Assembly: GCA_947567695.1 (NCBI GenBank)
Contig: CANONT010000011.1
Location: forward strand, 1 to 41,645
Length of the DNA stretch: 41,645 bases
Reading direction: 5' to 3'
From: an uncultured Clostridium sp.
GTDB lineage: Bacteria > Bacillota > Clostridia > TANB77 > CAG-508
A model generated the notes under the pieces. It saw only the letters and a program-made list of their open reading frames with translations. It ran no database searches and was not told the origin of the DNA. Shown here piece after piece: positions 9,186 through 18,268 of the stretch (position 1 is its first letter; each line of letters opens with the position of its first letter). Position numbers and translations under genes: made by a program.

Positions 9186-10422
9186 TCTCTATCAGTTCCT
9201 TTCCAGCCTCAATTAGCTCTTTATCATCCTTGTTTTTTTCTTTAAATTCTAGTATATAGTAAGCAATAAAAATAATAATATTATACATACAACCTGAATA
9301 AGAAACAATTCCCCATTCAAATATCATTAATACGAAAACTAAGGTGAATCCTAATATCAATTGTAAATCATTTCTATTTTTAATCAGTTTTATCAATAAT
9401 TTTACTAATATATATAGATAGAACCAATAATACAAAATCAAACCAACAATTCCCAAGCAACTAAGCATTTCAATATAATTATTATGCGAATACCTAGCTT
9501 CTGTATATTCTGTACAATTTTTAACATAATAAGCAAAATTATTTAGTCCAATACCTAACATTGGCTTATCTTTAAATATCTCTATTCCTGTATCAATAAA
9601 AAACTCTCTTAAATTGATACTATAATCTCCTGTATCATCTTTTACAACAGAACTATAAAGTTGTTGCATTTCTTGTGAAAAACTATCATTAATTTTAAAA
9701 AATATAAATATACCAATTACACCAACAACGCCTATACTTAAATACGTTAAAAATTTTTTCATTGTCTTTTTTTCAAAAATCAACATGATAATAATTCCTA
9801 TAATTGGAATCAAAAATCCCTTTCTGGATTCCGTTAAGAATATTGTACAAAATTGCACCAATAAAAATACTAAATATACTTTTTTTCTATAAATTTTATA
9901 AAGGTAAACTGTTAAAATAGTAGAAAATGCCATTACTTGTGCAATGGTATTAAAATAAATACCTGTTATTTTTGTTATCCTATCAGCTACCTCGCCTGAA
10001 CAAGTATTATACAATAATAAAATTTTAATAGCAGTAAAAATATTAGCCCATACAAAATATTTAATTACTTGATTCAACTTTTCCTTTGAATTAACATAAT
10101 TGCATATTGCAACATTAAATACAAGGAGTGCCCCCATCGTAAAAAATGACTGTTTAAAAAATTCGTGACTCATTGCCCAAAAATAAGAAATTCCAGAAAA
10201 GATAACAAAAATAGTATACCAAATAGTATATTTGGTAATCTTGATTTTTTTAGACTGACATACCTGAAAAAATACTAAACCTATAAAAGCTATATACATA
10301 ATGTATTCCAATATCCCTCTATTGCCAATCCCTGTTTTTACACATAAAAATAACAAAAGTGAGATATCCGTAATTTTATTTAAAATATTTCCAGATTCTT
10401 TAAATTTCAATACTGTATCCAT
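9175..10422 (-). CDS. wzy: O-antigen polymerase/ligase family protein (Wzy type)
   Basis: A 415-residue protein with about eleven membrane segments and one large external loop (about residues 245-310). That loop carries the family signature GIGLNNFAYYVKNC..ARYSHNNYIEMLSCLGIVG, with the conserved His-Asn pair. The family joins lipid-linked repeat units into polymer outside the membrane; with a flippase next door and no LPS genes, polymerisation is more likely than ligation. The C-terminus is charged and repetitive (KELIEAGKELIENDK), and its stop lies inside the wzx start region. Confidence 0.85.
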   Translation of the reverse strand: MDTVLKFKESGNILNKITDISLLLFLCVKTGIGNRGILEYIMYIAFIGLVFFQVCQSKKIKITKYTIWYTIFVIFSGISYFWAMSHEFFKQSFFTMGALLVFNVAICNYVNSKEKLNQVIKYFVWANIFTAIKILLLYNTCSGEVADRITKITGIYFNTIAQVMAFSTILTVYLYKIYRKKVYLVFLLVQFCTIFLTESRKGFLIPIIGIIIMLIFEKKTMKKFLTYLSIGVVGVIGIFIFFKINDSFSQEMQQLYSSVVKDDTGDYSINLREFFIDTGIEIFKDKPMLGIGLNNFAYYVKNCTEYTEARYSHNNYIEMLSCLGIVGLILYYWFYLYILVKLLIKLIKNRNDLQLILGFTLVFVLMIFEWGIVSYSGCMYNIIIFIAYYILEFKEKNKDDKELIEAGKELIENDK

Positions 10423-10454
10423 TATTTTTCCTCTCTTTTATTTTTTCTTTTAGA

Positions 10455-11012
10455 CTAATTAATTTTATATTCTTTTTCATTATTTTCTATTTTAGAATAA
10501 TATATAACGTTCTCCCTTACATCTTTTCGTACAATAGTACCAGCTGCAACAACTGAGTTATCACCAATGGTAACACCTCTTAAAATAATAACATTTGCCC
10601 CAATCCATACATTATTTCCTATTATGATAGGAGAAGTTTTATATTTTTCCATTTTCTTTCCGTCATGAACTTTAAAATCGTGATCATGATCATAGATAAC
10701 AACATTAGGTCCAAAAGAACAATCCTCTCCTATTTCAATTTTCTCATGACTCGCTACGATACAATTATTATTAAAAAAAGTACCATTTCCTATCTTTATC
10801 ATGCCACCTTGATTAGAATTGAATTCAACATTCCTCCTTGTTGAAATTTTCTTTCCTAAATCAATCCTTCCTTGTCCTTTTATCTTGATTTTAGTTGAAA
10901 TTGATATAGATTCATTAAAATGAAAACTTATTTTTGTACAATATATTAATTTTAATAAACATAATTTTAAAAGTGCTACACATTTGTGTATAATTCCTTC
11001 CACATATCTCAT
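10455..11012 (-). CDS. Hexapeptide-repeat (left-handed beta-helix) sugar O-acetyltransferase
   Basis: A 185-residue protein. Hexapeptide repeats run from about residue 45 to 165 and end in the regular coils [34 protein letters not shown] catalytic-type histidine is seen in VIYDHDHDF near residue 110. This is the WcaF/maltose-O-acetyltransferase-like class, which uses acetyl-CoA in the cytoplasm to acetylate sugars on lipid or nucleotide carriers. The basic, Cys-rich N-terminus ([18 protein letters not shown]) may touch the membrane. It lies between the polymerase and a GT4 gene, so it probably decorates the repeat unit. Confidence 0.85.
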   Translation of the reverse strand: MRYVEGIIHKCVALLKLCLLKLIYCTKISFHFNESISISTKIKIKGQGRIDLGKKISTRRNVEFNSNQGGMIKIGNGTFFNNNCIVASHEKIEIGEDCSFGPNVVIYDHDHDFKVHDGKKMEKYKTSPIIIGNNVWIGANVIILRGVTIGDNSVVAAGTIVRKDVRENVIYYSKIENNEKEYKIN

Positions 11013-11043
11013 TTTAAATCTATCCTTTTTACTATAATATCAT

Positions 11044-12225
11044 TTATTTACATTCATTCGCAAAATCTTGCCAAAATTCACTTCTTCTCTGATCCAATTT
11101 TTCCTTGGTATAATCCTTACAATTCTCAAAATTCTCCTTAGCCAATTGCATAGCAAATTCCTTGTTTTCTATAATCTTTTCAATATCTTGAGCCAATTTT
11201 ACAGCATCACCTGGATTATGTATCACATCTTCCCTTATCAATTCTGGTATTCCTCCTGTCTTAGCTCCTACTGCTGGACACCCTCTACTCATAGCTTCAA
11301 TCAATGCCCTTGGTAATCCTTCTTGAAAACTTGGAATCAACAAAATATCTAATGTATCCATCCATTTAAGTACCTCTATTCCACTTGGCAAAGTACCTTT
11401 AAAACATACATTTTCCGTAATACCTAACTTTTGTGCCTGATTCATCAATAAAGTCTTATCCCCTGCTCCTAACAACTCAATTTTTATCGTAGGATATTTT
11501 TTCACTAAAATTTTCAAAGCTTGTAAAGCTACTTTTTGTCCCTTTGATTGTAAGGTTAATGTTCCAATTAATCCTAAAACATAATCCTGTTTTTCTTGTT
11601 TTATCTTTTCTATTCTCTGTTCTAAAATTTCAGCTGTTGGCTCATGTATCATGACATTAGAAGCATTGGTCGTGATTCCACTCGTTGGATATCTTTTTTG
11701 TAAAAATTGATTGGTAACATATACTGCTCTTTTAGCCAATCGACATTGTTTTTTCGTTTGCCATAACATATAAGGTGCTACTATTTTTCCAGCCCAATGA
11801 CCATGATATCGATAGCCATCCCAAGCACATGCCACCATTTCTATCGCATATTTTTTATTTAATTTTCTACACATATTACATGCCAAATTTCCTAATGGAC
11901 TTGGCAATCTAATAATCACGCAATCACATTGTTCAATTACCTCTTGAAGAGCTTTATAAATTTTTCTTCTTCTAAAAAACACATCTGTCACTTTTTCATA
12001 ATCTGCTATTGGTTTCATTTGAACCTTTTCTCCATTTGCGATCGTATATCCTTTTCTCTTTTGAATATCACTATTTTTCATATCTTTCACTCTTGTTGCT
12101 ACTATCATACGATCAAAAATTGGTAGATAACGATCTTCCCACAATTTATTATTAAAATTAATATCATAATAATCATTGTTTTCATCTCTTAGCATGACTA
12201 CATCAAATATAAAACCTAATTTCAT
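11044..12225 (-). CDS. Glycosyltransferase family 4
   Basis: A 393-residue GT-B fold enzyme. The C-terminal nucleotide-sugar domain carries GLIGTLTLQSKGQKVALQAL and the family EX7E element in PSFQEGLPRALIEAMSRGCP followed by GAKTGGIPELI. The N-terminal acceptor domain is ordinary in length. It should add one sugar to the lipid-linked repeat unit on the cytoplasmic face. A perfect promoter (12264-12291) lies just upstream, so this gene and those below it can be transcribed apart from the operon start. Donor and linkage cannot be inferred. Confidence 0.88.
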   Translation of the reverse strand: MKLGFIFDVVMLRDENNDYYDINFNNKLWEDRYLPIFDRMIVATRVKDMKNSDIQKRKGYTIANGEKVQMKPIADYEKVTDVFFRRRKIYKALQEVIEQCDCVIIRLPSPLGNLACNMCRKLNKKYAIEMVACAWDGYRYHGHWAGKIVAPYMLWQTKKQCRLAKRAVYVTNQFLQKRYPTSGITTNASNVMIHEPTAEILEQRIEKIKQEKQDYVLGLIGTLTLQSKGQKVALQALKILVKKYPTIKIELLGAGDKTLLMNQAQKLGITENVCFKGTLPSGIEVLKWMDTLDILLIPSFQEGLPRALIEAMSRGCPAVGAKTGGIPELIREDVIHNPGDAVKLAQDIEKIIENKEFAMQLAKENFENCKDYTKEKLDQRRSEFWQDFANECK

Positions 12226-12263
12226 TTTTTACACCTTCGCATTTTATAAACTAATTCCCTTAA

Positions 12264-12291
12264 ATTATACCTTGTTTTTCTAAAATGTCAA
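12264..12291 (-). promoter_or_regulatory. Consensus sigma-A promoter inside the polysaccharide operon
   Basis: TTGACA (12286-12291), a 16-base spacer, then TATAAT (12264-12269), minus strand. It sits in the 70-base gap between the SDR gene and the GT4 gene, giving a leader of about 30 bases. It would let the second half of the operon run independently of the promoter at 15115-15143. Confidence 0.8.
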
Positions 12292-12295
12292 TAGA

Positions 12296-13210
12296 TTAAA
12301 CTTTTTCATTTTTAATTCTCTCAATTCCTTCTTTTAAAGTAATAGAAGGAGAAAAATTAATATCTCTCTTTAATTTATGAATATTCAACACATTTGTTCT
12401 AATATTAATTGCCTTTACCGCATCACATTTTTTTATTTTAATTTTAGTTTGGTATGTTTTCTCAATTTGTTTGAACACTTCTCTTATACTATATCCTACA
12501 CCTGTACCAATATTATAAATCTCATTCACTTTATTAGATACTATCAACTGATAAATTGCTTCACTTAAATCATCGATATAAATATAATCTCTCACATTGT
12601 CCATATCCCCATAAAAATCAATTACTTCTCCATTTATGGCTTTTTGAATGGTTACATCAATAATTCCTTGCTTTTTATGAGGCGAAACAATCCCTCCATA
12701 TGGATTGGATATTCGCAATATCAAATAATTAAAATCATGATTTTCAATATAATTTATATTTAAAAATTGCTCCAAAATAGTCTTTTCTAATGCATAAACG
12801 TTTAAAGGATTACTCTTTTCATTCTCCTTATGTCTTTTTAAAGAATCTCCATAAATCGTTCCCCCTGAAGATAAAAAGATATATTTCTTTATATTTAATT
12901 CATACAATTTATGAATTAACTGTACTTTTTGTATACAATTCTCTAAACATTGTATCCCCGCAATATTAGAGGAACTAGTAGCATTAATATTTCCAGTGGC
13001 ATCTATACATACAGCATCTTGAAATAGTTCTTTATCTTTCACATCAATCTCTTGAATTGGTATTTCTTTAAATTGGACTTTTTGATTCAAGTAATCCACA
13101 TATTCATTTTTATATCCTATCACATAAATTTCTTCTTCATAATGTGTAGCAATATAATTAGCAACATTGGTTCCTATATAGCCACAACCTAAAATTACTA
13201 TTTTACTCAT
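12296..13210 (-). CDS. NAD-dependent epimerase/dehydratase (SDR)
   Basis: A 304-residue extended SDR. The NAD site is ILGCGYIGTNVA (residues 6-17, GxxGxxG), the catalytic Ser region FLSSGGTIYGD spans about 112-122, and Tyr139/Lys143 form YALEK. NPYGG and RDYIYIDDL further on are typical of nucleotide-sugar epimerases of the GalE/WbpP group. The gene overlaps the end of the upstream glycosyltransferase by eight bases. It must supply a nucleotide sugar to the locus. Its exact substrate is not readable from motifs; it is more divergent than the galE and GlcA-epimerase genes in this window. Confidence 0.82.
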   Translation of the reverse strand: MSKIVILGCGYIGTNVANYIATHYEEEIYVIGYKNEYVDYLNQKVQFKEIPIQEIDVKDKELFQDAVCIDATGNINATSSSNIAGIQCLENCIQKVQLIHKLYELNIKKYIFLSSGGTIYGDSLKRHKENEKSNPLNVYALEKTILEQFLNINYIENHDFNYLILRISNPYGGIVSPHKKQGIIDVTIQKAINGEVIDFYGDMDNVRDYIYIDDLSEAIYQLIVSNKVNEIYNIGTGVGYSIREVFKQIEKTYQTKIKIKKCDAVKAINIRTNVLNIHKLKRDINFSPSITLKEGIERIKNEKV

Positions 13211-14354
13211 TTGTTTCCTCCCTATATAACTTCTGATACATATTTTTCATTTGCTCCATAGAAAATCTCTGTTGATAGATATTTTTACTTTCTTTGCCCA
13301 TTTGTTTCAGTAATCCATTCTGTTTTATCATATTTTCATAAGCATTTTCTGCCTTCGCACTATCTCCTACCTCAAATAAAAATCCATTTACACCATCTAT
13401 AACACAATCTTTATTTCCTTCTACATTAGTAGCTAAAATTGGTTTACCATAACCTAATGCCATTAAAAGCGTATAAGGTAATCCTTCATATAAAGAGGTA
13501 GTCAAATAAACATCCATCATAGCAATTGATAATTCTGGTTCTTTTGTTTCACCAGCTAGAACAATCCTAGTTTTATATGGTTCTTCTATCTTATTGTACT
13601 TTTCTAATATCGTTTCATACATACTTCCATTTCCAAATAATATTCCCACTGTATTTTCGTTCTGTCTCACTATATTTTCTATCACTGTAATAGTAGTAAT
13701 AGGATCTTTTTGTTGTTCTAATCTTGCCATTGCACCTATTACTACTTGATTTTCACCAATTTTAAATTTTTCTTTGTATTCTTGCAATTGTTTATTTTCT
13801 ATTTCTGGTACTTGAATACCATGTTCTATTAAGATACATTTTTCCTTTTTATCTATATGATTATTTAAAAATGCTTCCTTTTCTCCCTTAGATGTTGCAA
13901 TTGTACAAGTTGTACATCTTTTGGATAAAAACTTCTCTGCTATCTTAAAAATAAATCTTTTAAGAGAATTGTTTTTAAATTTCAGAAAAAAATAGGCATG
14001 TGGTGAATAGTAGACATTTTTCACTTTTTCTAACTTAGCAGCAACTCTTCCAGCTAATCCTGCTTTTGAACTGTGACAGTGAACAACGTCTGGCTTTATG
14101 TCTTTTAATATTTTTGCTATTTCAAAAATACTTTTTATATCACCTATGCCAATACTTCTTTTTAAATGCTCTATCTTAATAAATTTATCTTTATGGGTAT
14201 CTATCATTTTTTGAAATTGTGGTTCCACTCTTTCTGCACCATATAACACAATCAAATCTGATTGACTGTCTTCTGAAAAAAGCGAAAATAAATCCATGAT
14301 ATGCTTGCCAACGCCTTTTTCCATTACTTCTGTAATTAATACAATTCTCTTCAT
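13203..14354 (-). CDS. Glycosyltransferase family 4
   Basis: A 383-residue GT-B enzyme. The N-terminus has the glycine-rich acceptor loop EVMEKGVGKHIMDLF. The middle has PDVVHCHSSKAGLAGRVAAKL, common in EpsD/WbpH-like enzymes. The C-terminal domain has the EX7E region TTSLYEGLPYTLLMALGYGKPIL. It follows the phosphoglycosyl transferase by 14 bases, so it probably adds the second sugar of the repeat unit. Donor unknown. Confidence 0.88.
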   Translation of the reverse strand: MKRIVLITEVMEKGVGKHIMDLFSLFSEDSQSDLIVLYGAERVEPQFQKMIDTHKDKFIKIEHLKRSIGIGDIKSIFEIAKILKDIKPDVVHCHSSKAGLAGRVAAKLEKVKNVYYSPHAYFFLKFKNNSLKRFIFKIAEKFLSKRCTTCTIATSKGEKEAFLNNHIDKKEKCILIEHGIQVPEIENKQLQEYKEKFKIGENQVVIGAMARLEQQKDPITTITVIENIVRQNENTVGILFGNGSMYETILEKYNKIEEPYKTRIVLAGETKEPELSIAMMDVYLTTSLYEGLPYTLLMALGYGKPILATNVEGNKDCVIDGVNGFLFEVGDSAKAENAYENMIKQNGLLKQMGKESKNIYQQRFSMEQMKNMYQKLYREETNE

Positions 14355-14368
14355 ATTTCCTCCTAATG

Positions 14369-15073
14369 TTAGATGGCTCCTTCTTTTTTGAATATCTTTA
14401 ATGCTGTTTTTATGATAATTTTTATATCAAACCATAAATTTTGATCACGAATATAATCTACATCCATACCTGTTCTTTCTTGAAAATCCTTTTCACTTCT
14501 ACCATTTACTTGCCAATATCCTGTGATGCCTGGTTTTACAGAAATAATGGTTTTGTAATTTTCTCCCATGTCTTTCTTTTCTCTTCTTAAATAAGGACGT
14601 GGTCCTACTAAACTCATTTCTCCTTTTAATACATTAATAAATTGTGGAAACTCATCTAAACTAGTTTTTCTAAGAAATTTTCCAACTTTTGTTATTCTTG
14701 GATCCTCTTTTAATTTCTTGTATTGCCTATATTCTTCCCTTGCTTCTTCATTTTCTCTTAAATATTTATTTAACTTTTTGTCTGCATTTACTACCATGGA
14801 ACGATATTTATAGATCGTAAAGATTTTTCCATCTTTACCAATTCTCTTTTGTGCATAAAAAATAGGTCCTTTATCATTTACAATCAAATTTGCTATGTAA
14901 ATCCCAAAAGTAAGCGGTATTAATAATAGTGTTCCCAAAAATCCACCTATTATGTCCATTACCCTCTTAATAATTCTGTTTAATCTATTTCCAGAAACTT
15001 CTATTGGCTCATTTGGAATAGATATGATATCATTATCTATCAAATAAGTCATATTTATATTTTGATTTATCAT
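14369..15073 (-). CDS. Undecaprenyl-phosphate sugar phosphotransferase (initiating enzyme)
   Basis: A 234-residue monotopic phosphoglycosyl transferase. One membrane segment (about residues 41-63) follows the basic KRVMDI entry motif. Then come QKRIGKDGKIFTIYKYRSM (about 75-93), the catalytic Asp140-Glu141 pair in RKTSLDEFPQFINVLKGEMS, VGPRP (156-160) and PGITGYWQVNGRS. It transfers a sugar-1-phosphate to undecaprenyl phosphate and so starts the repeat unit. It lacks the large N-terminal membrane domain of WcaJ-type enzymes, as expected for the short EpsL/PglC-like class. It is the first gene of the operon, behind a perfect promoter. Confidence 0.92.
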   Translation of the reverse strand: MINQNINMTYLIDNDIISIPNEPIEVSGNRLNRIIKRVMDIIGGFLGTLLLIPLTFGIYIANLIVNDKGPIFYAQKRIGKDGKIFTIYKYRSMVVNADKKLNKYLRENEEAREEYRQYKKLKEDPRITKVGKFLRKTSLDEFPQFINVLKGEMSLVGPRPYLRREKKDMGENYKTIISVKPGITGYWQVNGRSEKDFQERTGMDVDYIRDQNLWFDIKIIIKTALKIFKKEGAI

Positions 15074-15114
15074 CTTAACAACCCCCTACATAATTTTTCA
15101 TATGTTCTTTATTT

Positions 15115-15143
15115 ATTATATATGCTTTTAACTAAAATGTCAA
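15115..15143 (-). promoter_or_regulatory. Perfect sigma-A promoter of the polysaccharide operon
   Basis: TTGACA (15138-15143), a 17-base spacer and TATAAT (15115-15120), minus strand, exactly the consensus. The predicted start near 15108 gives a short leader before the ATG at 15073, with a G-rich ribosome binding site. No operator-like repeat is seen, so the locus is probably strongly expressed. Confidence 0.9.
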
Positions 15144-15189
15144 CAATTTTGTCGTTTTATGTAGACTGTAACCTGTTTTGGGTTATGCG

Positions 15190-15219
15190 CTGAAAACCAG
15201 CATTCATGCTGGTTTTCAG
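15190..15219 (-). terminator. Perfect 13-bp hairpin between the LCP gene and the polysaccharide operon
   Basis: Arms 15190-15202 and 15207-15219 pair perfectly around a four-base loop. The stem contains a TTTT in its descending arm but no T-run follows, so termination may be weak or assisted. It lies downstream of the LCP gene and upstream of the operon promoter, where a unit boundary is expected. Confidence 0.55.
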
Positions 15220-15269
15220 TCACATTTTATGTCTCTATTCTATATTTCTATATTTTTTTACAAAAAGCA

Positions 15270-16460
15270 TTATTTACCATATCCTGTTTTAGTAACAATA
15301 CTATTACTAATTGTTTTTACCGTTTCAGATGGCGTATAATCTGGTTCACCAAATGCCTCTTTATGTAATTGACTTACATTGCTTTGTAAAGTAATGGGAA
15401 CACCATACCATCGATCCAAAGTAATTCCCTTTGTTTCATATGGCCATCCAATACTTTCTGATATTTTGAAACTGGTAGCACTTGGCATTAACGCAAAAAT
15501 ATCTCCTGCTGTTATATTGGTATACACTTTCGGTAAAATAAAATCAATAAAACGATTCATTTCACTTACATTCTTTGTTTTTAATTTATTGGCCATTGCT
15601 TCAATTACCGTTCTCATTCTCTCCGTCCTTTTATAATCTCCTCCCGCTGTATAACGAATTCTTGAATAAGCCACTGCTTGTACTCCATTTAAGGTTTTCC
15701 TTCCTGTTGATGCAACTTTAGCATTTGACTTTCCTGTTACTCTTGCCGTTTCATCGATATAGGTATTTAGATATTTTAATTCCTCTTGTGTTTCTACATT
15801 AATACTAACACCACCTAATTGATCAACTGCTTCTGCCACAGAATCAAAATTAACGGTAACAAATTCTTTAATATTTAAATCCAAATTTGTATTCAATGTC
15901 TTAATAGCAAGAGGGGCTGATCCATAAGAATAAGCATGTGTTATTTTATCTAACCCATGACCTTCGATTTGTACATAAGTATCACGGTAAACAGAAATCA
16001 ATTTTACTTCTTTTGTTTTGTTATTGATACTTGCCACAATAATACAGTCACTTCTATTTCCTTTATCCAAATTATTATCTCTACTATCCACTCCAAAAAT
16101 CGCAATATTTCGATAACCTGATAAATGTTCTGAAACTTCTTCGGAAATTCCCAAATCTCCTTCATCAATCTTTACTAATTGCAATTTTCCTAATTTATTT
16201 GTGACAAACCAAAAAATACTTCCTACTAAAATAGCCAATAAAACTACTAGTACTAAAACTATTTTCCCAAATAATTTTAACTTTCCGTTTTTCTTTCTTT
16301 CTTTTTTATGTTTTGCCTGATTGTTATTTGACTTTTTCATCTTTTTTGACTTTTCTTCCTCCTTATTTTTTTGGAAAGCCTTTGGCAATTCCTCTTCTTC
16401 TCTATTTTTTTGAAATGCCTTTGGTAACTCTTCTTCCTCATAATCATCTTTTCTTGCCAT
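15270..16460 (-). CDS. LytR-CpsA-Psr family glycan ligase
   Basis: A 396-residue protein. A highly charged cytoplasmic N-terminus of about 60 residues contains a 12-residue direct repeat (EEEELPKAFQKN at about 8-19 and 21-32). One membrane segment follows (about 64-86), then the extracellular LCP domain. Conserved catalytic residues are visible: Asp125 and Arg127 in FGVDSRDNN, Arg136 and Asp138 in NRSDCI, and Arg159-Asp160 in ISVYRDTYV. LCP proteins move finished glycans from undecaprenyl diphosphate to peptidoglycan. Placed beside the polysaccharide operon, it probably attaches that polymer to the wall. The gene follows argS by 53 bases. Confidence 0.92.
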   Translation of the reverse strand: MARKDDYEEEELPKAFQKNREEEELPKAFQKNKEEEKSKKMKKSNNNQAKHKKERKKNGKLKLFGKIVLVLVVLLAILVGSIFWFVTNKLGKLQLVKIDEGDLGISEEVSEHLSGYRNIAIFGVDSRDNNLDKGNRSDCIIVASINNKTKEVKLISVYRDTYVQIEGHGLDKITHAYSYGSAPLAIKTLNTNLDLNIKEFVTVNFDSVAEAVDQLGGVSINVETQEELKYLNTYIDETARVTGKSNAKVASTGRKTLNGVQAVAYSRIRYTAGGDYKRTERMRTVIEAMANKLKTKNVSEMNRFIDFILPKVYTNITAGDIFALMPSATSFKISESIGWPYETKGITLDRWYGVPITLQSNVSQLHKEAFGEPDYTPSETVKTISNSIVTKTGYGK

Positions 16461-16513
16461 TTCTATTCCTCCGTTCTAATTTATCTTACTACATACTTTT
16501 TAATAAGTTTATA

Positions 16514-18220
16514 TCACATTTTATCTGGCATTTCAATACCAAGTAAACTAGCACCTATTTTCAAAACGCGGCTGACACTATATGTCAAATAAACTCTAGC
16601 ATCTTGCAAATCTTGATCCTCCACAATAATCTTATTTTCATGATAAAAATTACTAAACGCCTTTGCCAAATCGATCAAATATCTTGCCAATATAGAAGGT
16701 TCATCCTTTTGGGTCACTTGTAGCAAAATATCTTCAAAAGAATAAATCAATTTAATCATATCTTGTGAATATTCATCTAACAACTTTTCTATCTTAATAT
16801 CTTCTACCTTTGGCAAATATCCTGCTTTTTCCAATACACTTTTCGTTCTTACATAAGTATATTGGATATAAGGACCTGTCTCCCCTTGGAAATTCAATAC
16901 ATTTTGCCAATCAAATACCTGATCTTTGATAATGGTATTAGCTAAATTATGAAAAATGACAGCTCCTATTCCAATTTTTTTAGCTTCTTGTTCTGGATTT
17001 TCCATCTCTGGATTTTTTTCTTTGATGACATCTTCTACCCTATTAATAGCCTCTGTTAATAAATCTTCTACCTTGATTACATTACCTTCTCTTGTTGACA
17101 TTTTTCCAGTACTTAAACGCACCATACCATATTGTACATGTCTTAATCCCTGTTTACACTTTTCTGGTACATCTAAATATTTTGCTACTTCAAATAATTG
17201 TTTAAAATGCAAAGCTTGTTCATAAGCTACCACATATAAACATTTATCAAAATCATAAGTTTGTGCTCTATAACGAATCGCTGCTAAATCCCTTGTCACA
17301 TAAATGCTAGAACCATTCGACTTTTTTATCATGCACACCCCTAAACCTTGATCCTCCAAATCAACAATCTGTGCCCCTTCTGACTCTTGCAAAACATTAG
17401 CTTGCTCTAATAATTCATACACTTTGTCCATTTTATCAATATAAAAAGATTCTCCAATCATAGCATCGAATTGAATGCCAAGCCTATCATAAATTTTTTG
17501 AAATTCCTGTAAACTAACGTTTTTAAATCTTTCCCATAATTCTACACAATCAGCATCTTTTTGCTCCAATAAATGAAAATTCTCTCTACAAGCCTCTAAA
17601 ACCGTTTCATCTTGTTCACAAAGTTGATTGATTCTAACATATATTTTCATCAATTCTTCAATTGGATTTTCCTCTAAGTTATACTCATTACCCCATCTTT
17701 TATAACCTTCTATTAATTTTCCAAATTGGGTGCCATAATCTCCCAAATGATTCATTCCAATTGTATGATAGCCTAAGTACTTATATATGTTGTATAAAGC
17801 AGCTCCTATTACTGTGTTTCTTAAATGTCCTATATGAAATGGTTTCGCAATATTCGGAGAAGAATACTCTACCACTATGGTTTTTCCTTTACCAAGCTCT
17901 GACTTTCCATATTCTTCCTTTTGAGCCATTTCTGTTAAAACTTCTTTTGTTAAAGTTTTTTTATTGCTGTAAAAATTTAAATAACCACCTAGTACTTCCA
18001 CTTTTTCTATTATAACTTCATCCATTACTAATTTGTCCTTTATTTCATTTGCTATTTGTGGTGGAGCCTTTTTTAACTCTTTGGCAAGACGAAAACAAGG
18101 AAAGGCATAATCTCCATTTTTTACCTCTTTTGGAATTTCTATATAAGCTTCTAATTCTTTTGCCTCTAAGTTAATTGCTTTCGCAATTTGTTTGGCAATT
18201 TCTTGTTTAAAATTTATCAT
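16514..18220 (-). CDS. argS: Arginyl-tRNA synthetase
   Basis: A 568-residue class I synthetase. The N-terminal tRNA-D-loop domain is normal. The catalytic domain has the HIGH motif (residues 129-132) in SSPNIAKPFHIGHLRNT and the degenerate KMSKS-like motif MSTREGNV near 366-373. The C-terminal DALR domain ends SYLLGIEMPDKM-like (ASLLGIEMPDKM). Start: ATG with AAAGGAGG eight bases upstream. It charges all arginine tRNAs, which matters here because CGG codons are missing from intact genes in this window. Confidence 0.96.
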   Translation of the reverse strand: MINFKQEIAKQIAKAINLEAKELEAYIEIPKEVKNGDYAFPCFRLAKELKKAPPQIANEIKDKLVMDEVIIEKVEVLGGYLNFYSNKKTLTKEVLTEMAQKEEYGKSELGKGKTIVVEYSSPNIAKPFHIGHLRNTVIGAALYNIYKYLGYHTIGMNHLGDYGTQFGKLIEGYKRWGNEYNLEENPIEELMKIYVRINQLCEQDETVLEACRENFHLLEQKDADCVELWERFKNVSLQEFQKIYDRLGIQFDAMIGESFYIDKMDKVYELLEQANVLQESEGAQIVDLEDQGLGVCMIKKSNGSSIYVTRDLAAIRYRAQTYDFDKCLYVVAYEQALHFKQLFEVAKYLDVPEKCKQGLRHVQYGMVRLSTGKMSTREGNVIKVEDLLTEAINRVEDVIKEKNPEMENPEQEAKKIGIGAVIFHNLANTIIKDQVFDWQNVLNFQGETGPYIQYTYVRTKSVLEKAGYLPKVEDIKIEKLLDEYSQDMIKLIYSFEDILLQVTQKDEPSILARYLIDLAKAFSNFYHENKIIVEDQDLQDARVYLTYSVSRVLKIGASLLGIEMPDKM

Positions 18221-18247
18221 ACTTCCTCCTTTGAGACAATTTAGACC

Positions 18248-18267
18248 TGTCCCCCTTGTGTCACAAT
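18248..18267. repeat. Direct repeat flanking the toxin-antitoxin fusion (downstream copy)
   Basis: Twenty bases that match 19028-19047 at 19 positions. It starts directly after the stop of the MntA-HepT gene and is followed by a TTGTCTCAA block, so this copy is also part of a larger imperfect inverted repeat just upstream of argS. The core ACAAGGGGGACA is unusual for this AT-rich DNA. Confidence 0.85.
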
Positions 18268-18268
18268 T

